From UBA11891 sp965658355 (GTDB lineage Bacteria > Bacteroidota > Bacteroidia > Flavobacteriales > Flavobacteriaceae): 9,049 bases of DNA. Location of the stretch: NCBI GenBank assembly GCA_965658355.1, contig CBFHRX010000046.1, positions 1-9,049 of the forward strand, in the 5' to 3' direction. Below are positions 7,201-9,049 of the stretch, one piece after another. The notes beneath the pieces are model-generated. The model made no database searches and was not told where the DNA came from. It saw only the letters and a program-made list of their open reading frames with translations. The first letter of the stretch is position 1. Each line of letters starts with the position of its first letter. A program made the translations under genes and the position numbers.

Positions 7201-7577
7201 CTTTTGAGCTTTTTAAAAGCATGTTAGTGACTCTAAATAATGAAATCCTTTCCTTTTTATTCAAAGGGAATTTGCCCAATCAAAATGAAACACAAATAAC
7301 AGAAGCACGTCAAAACAAAAGCAAGGCAAATTATAAAACCACAAAAGACGAAGTATACAATATGGACGAGCTAGCGGAACAAAACCGCAAAGTAGGTGCT
7401 GGAGCTGGAAGTGCACAACGGCAATTGGCTGAAACTATTGTTCGAGAAAGACCCAAGATTGGGCGAAATGAAAAAGTAACCATTCGCAACGTAGCCAATG
7501 GGAACACCAAGCAAGTAAAATTTAAGCAAGCAGAACCCTTGATCCTAAGTGGACAATGGGTTATAGAAACGGAATAA
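4212..7577 (+). CDS. secA: Preprotein translocase ATPase SecA, Bacteroidota long form
   Basis: SecA couples ATP hydrolysis to pushing unfolded preproteins through SecYEG. All motor parts are present: Walker A TGEGKT (194-199), Walker B with VDEVDS (299-304), DDARTPLIISGP (308-319), VMIVDEQTGRIMDGRR (514-529), TNMAGRGTDI (685-694) and the arginine-finger region RQLRGRSGRQGDPGSS (721-736), then the helical scaffold with LLEYDDVMNAQR (797-808) and ENWKTHLRKMDELKQSVQLA (963-982). At 1121 residues it is about 220 longer than the E. coli protein. Roughly 90 extra residues lie before Walker A (a charged stretch near 55-130), and a further insertion is in the preprotein cross-linking region near 325-480. 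The end reads IGRNEKVTIRNV (1083-1094), where other SecAs have a CxC...CH zinc site; no such cysteines exist here. As I recall, these are normal traits in Flavobacteriia. The start matches the usual SecA N-terminus (MGILNTVLKTFVGDKNKKDL). Confidence 0.97.
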   Translation: MGILNTVLKTFVGDKNKKDLSKILPLVKEVNKQQLAMESLSNDELRAITTKLKEGIKEARKEVDTQIQKEQQALETLSDMEEREAVYNTIDQLEEDAYAQTQTYLDQILPEAFGLIKETARRFTTQSTLTVTASPFDRELSQDKTYVKLKGDQAEWANSWDAAGKEVTWDMIHYDVQLIGGIALHQGKISEMQTGEGKTLVATLPVFLNALTGKGVHLVTVNDYLAKRDSAWMAPLFEFHGLSVDCIDYHQPNSEARRKAYRADITYGTNNEFGFDYLRDNMAHSSNDIVQPKHHYAIVDEVDSVLVDDARTPLIISGPSPEGDRHEFDQLKPKVSQLVQAQRSLLTAVLAEAKKKIAAGETEEGGFLLLQVQRGLPKNKALIKFLSEEGIKQLLQKTENFYMQDNNREMHKVDADLFFVIDEKNNQIDLTEKGIETLSGDSEDKNFFVLPDIGNAIAQLESQELSPEKEAAEKDKLFTEFNVKGERIHTMNQLLKAYTLFEKDIEYVVMENKVMIVDEQTGRIMDGRRYSDGLHQAIEAKESVKIEAATQTYATVTLQNYFRMYQKLSGMTGTAITEAGEFWEIYKLDVIEIPTNRPIARMDRDDLIYKTKREKYNAVIDEVSQLAAAGRPILIGTTSVEISELLSKMLTIRKVKHNVLNAKLHKKEADIVAEAGNPGIVTIATNMAGRGTDIKLSEEVKAAGGLAIIGTERHDSRRVDRQLRGRSGRQGDPGSSQFYVSLEDNLMRLFGSERVAKVMDRMGLEEGEVIQHSMMTKSIERAQKKVEENNFGIRKRLLEYDDVMNAQREVIYKRRRNALSGERLQLDISNMLYDTCEDIVFTNKASNDFKNFEFQIIKTFSFTSPIDEERFAGSSEADLISELYTILYSNYKEKVQANAKTAFPVIKNVFEKPGNKFERIVVPFTDGVKTLNVVTDLNSAYESEGKQLIVDFERNISLALIDENWKTHLRKMDELKQSVQLAVHEQKDPLLIYKFESFELFKSMLVTLNNEILSFLFKGNLPNQNETQITEARQNKSKANYKTTKDEVYNMDELAEQNRKVGAGAGSAQRQLAETIVRERPKIGRNEKVTIRNVANGNTKQVKFKQAEPLILSGQWVIETE

Positions 7578-7584
7578 ATGTAAG

Positions 7585-8844
7585 ATGGAAGCGTATGCAA
7601 ATGCTTTATTAATTGCGATACCAGGATTTCTTGTATTGATCCTTATTGAGGTTTTATATGGCCATTACAAAGGGAAACAGACCTATCGCTTTATGGATAC
7701 GCTGGCCAGCTTAAGCTCTGGGGTAACGAATATCCTTAAAGATTCCCTAGGCTTAGCCATTATTTTGATCTCCTACCCTTGGCTGGTGGAGTTGCTGTCT
7801 ATTTCTTCCTTTGAAGAAAGTATTGCGCTTTATATAATTGCCTTTATCTGTATCGACTTTGCCGCCTATTGGGGGCATCGACTCAACCATCATGTGAATA
7901 TCTTTTGGAATCAACATGTTATTCACCACAGCAGCGAGGAATTTAACTTGGCATGCGCCCTCCGACAAAGCATCTCGAATGTAATTGGATTCAATGCTTT
8001 GTTTTTAATTCCAGCCGCGATTATTGGAATACCGGCTACGGTTATCAATATATTGGCCCCAGTACATCTCTTTGCCCAATTTTGGTACCATACCAAACAT
8101 ATTGGCAAACTAGGCTGGTTGGAGTATATTTTGGTTACCCCCTCACAACACAGGGTACACCACGCCATTAATCCCATCTATGTCGATAAAAACTTAGCGG
8201 CTATTTTTTGTGTATGGGATCGCTTATTTGGAACTTTCCAAGAAGAACTAAAAGAAGAACCGCCCGTATACGGGACCCTAAAACCCAGTACGACTTGGAA
8301 TCCAATACTAATAAACTTTCAACATTTATGGGGATTACTGCTTGATGCTTGGCATACAAAAAACTGGAGCGATAAATTAAAACTTTGGTTTATGCCAACC
8401 GGTTGGCGGCCAGCAGATGTGGCAAATCGCTTTCCACGCCCCCTTATAGAAAATGTGTTTGAACAACAAAAATACGCTCCTGTTTACAGAGCCAAGCATA
8501 AACTAATAGCAGGGTTTCAATTTATCAGCCTCAATGCTTTTATCTTTTTGTTTTTAAGCGCTTTTGGGGATCTAGACAGCACTTCAAGAATGGCCTATGC
8601 CCTTTTAATTTTCACCACCATTTTTGGATTCACCTCTATTATGGACGGGCATAAATGGGCCTTCGTCTTTGAAATAACACGACCCATCATTGGCTTGATA
8701 ATTCTCTTTCATCCCTACCAAAAACTCCTTTGGACAACAGATTTTACATTCGCAATAGGAATATCCGTTTACTTCTTGTTAAGCCTCTGCGCCACCCTTT
8801 GGATGTATCAGTCATTGCCTGAACGTTCTCCAATAAGGTCTTGA
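7585..8844 (+). CDS. Fatty acid hydroxylase superfamily protein, alkylglycerol monooxygenase-like
   Basis: This 419-residue polytopic membrane protein has the histidine clusters that hold a di-iron centre in the sterol desaturase/fatty acid hydroxylase superfamily: H98-x3-H102 (HRLNH), H111-x2-H114-H115 (HVIHH) and H189-x2-H192-H193 (HRVHH). The text around them (HHSSEEFNLACALRQS at 114-129, TPSQHRVHHAINPIYVDKN at 185-203, WDRLFGTF at 211-218) resembles alkylglycerol monooxygenase (AGMO/TMEM195), which cleaves the ether bond of alkylglycerols. The C-terminal third (about 305-410) adds three or four hydrophobic segments, so the protein is longer than minimal hydroxylases. It starts 7 bp after secA with no terminator between them, and the next gene begins 2 bp after its stop. 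The superfamily is sure; the substrate (ether lipid, sterol, carotenoid or fatty acid) cannot be read from the sequence. Confidence 0.85.
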   Translation: MEAYANALLIAIPGFLVLILIEVLYGHYKGKQTYRFMDTLASLSSGVTNILKDSLGLAIILISYPWLVELLSISSFEESIALYIIAFICIDFAAYWGHRLNHHVNIFWNQHVIHHSSEEFNLACALRQSISNVIGFNALFLIPAAIIGIPATVINILAPVHLFAQFWYHTKHIGKLGWLEYILVTPSQHRVHHAINPIYVDKNLAAIFCVWDRLFGTFQEELKEEPPVYGTLKPSTTWNPILINFQHLWGLLLDAWHTKNWSDKLKLWFMPTGWRPADVANRFPRPLIENVFEQQKYAPVYRAKHKLIAGFQFISLNAFIFLFLSAFGDLDSTSRMAYALLIFTTIFGFTSIMDGHKWAFVFEITRPIIGLIILFHPYQKLLWTTDFTFAIGISVYFLLSLCATLWMYQSLPERSPIRS

Positions 8845-8846
8845 TA

Positions 8847-9049
8847 ATGGCGTCAGAAAAAGATATCGATTTTTTACTCTTAGGCCCTGCTACTCCCTAT
8901 CGTGGTGGGATTGCCGATACCCAATACGCCTTGGCAAAGAGCCTGTCAACTCATGGGTATAAAGTAAAACTACTAAGCTTTACAAAGCTCTATCCTACCT
9001 TTCTATTTCCGGGGAAGAGTCAGTTTACGGAAGAATCCCAGAAACAATA
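8847..9049 (+). CDS. Glycosyltransferase (GT-B type), N-terminal part
   Basis: An ATG at 8847, 2 bp after the preceding stop, opens a frame that continues through the end of the window (67 complete codons). The N-terminus has a hydrophobic beta strand (DFLLLGPATPYRGG at residues 8-21), then IADTQYALAKSLSTHGYKV (22-40) and LLSFTKLYPTFLFPGKSQF (43-61). A first strand, a glycine-rich loop and a helix followed by a second strand are typical of the N-terminal Rossmann domain of group 1 (GT4-type) glycosyltransferases. The YPTFLFPGK segment is one I recall from Bacteroidota members of that group. The sugar donor and acceptor cannot be told from this part. It is likely cotranscribed with the AGMO-like gene. 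Confidence 0.72.
   Translation, partial: MASEKDIDFLLLGPATPYRGGIADTQYALAKSLSTHGYKVKLLSFTKLYPTFLFPGKSQFTEESQKQ

Noticed and set aside
7578..7583. Minimal start-stop ATGTAA between secA and the hydroxylase gene
   Set aside because: Such hexamers arise often by chance; nothing else in the 7 bp gap suggests translational control.
7923..8177. Minus-strand open frame across the hydroxylase histidine motifs
   Set aside because: Antisense to conserved histidine clusters of a well-supported gene; no family features.

Overview
The window looks like a chromosomal segment of a Flavobacteriia-type Bacteroidota bacterium. The evidence is a long (1121 aa) SecA whose C-terminus lacks the zinc-binding tail, an acidic DUF2795 protein directly before secA, promoter-like TAnnTTTG boxes (the Bacteroidota -7 element) close to start codons, an absence of clear Shine-Dalgarno sequences, and AT-rich intergenic DNA. 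All genes look like ordinary housekeeping or envelope genes. I see no phage, transposon, CRISPR array, tRNA or rRNA.

Layout from left to right. Positions 1-72 hold the last codons of an unidentified plus-strand gene, followed by a textbook terminator (126-155) and about 200 bp of non-coding AT-rich DNA. Next comes a minus-strand phosphatidylserine synthase gene (pssA, 379-1119), divergent across an 85 bp promoter region from apolipoprotein N-acyltransferase (lnt, 1205-2812). A GTG start overlapping the lnt stop by 4 bp opens a 143-codon gene (2809-3240). Its two ends resemble a Bacteroidota SAM-methyltransferase family, but the SAM-binding core is missing. A PduO-type cob(I)alamin adenosyltransferase (3282-3866) and the DUF2795 gene (3910-4131) follow, each with its own promoter-like box. 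The DUF2795 gene ends in a terminator whose T-run leads directly into the candidate secA promoter. secA (4212-7577) is followed after 7 bp by an alkylglycerol-monooxygenase-like fatty acid hydroxylase superfamily gene (7585-8844), and 2 bp later by the start of a glycosyltransferase gene that runs off the window (8847 onward).

Themes. Most genes concern the cell envelope: PssA makes phosphatidylserine, the precursor of phosphatidylethanolamine; Lnt uses phospholipid as acyl donor to finish lipoproteins; SecA drives protein export; and the last two genes act on lipids and probably glycans. The two items most worth a second look are the core-less methyltransferase derivative and the AGMO-like membrane oxygenase co-directional with secA. 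I did not find a convincing new multi-gene system.
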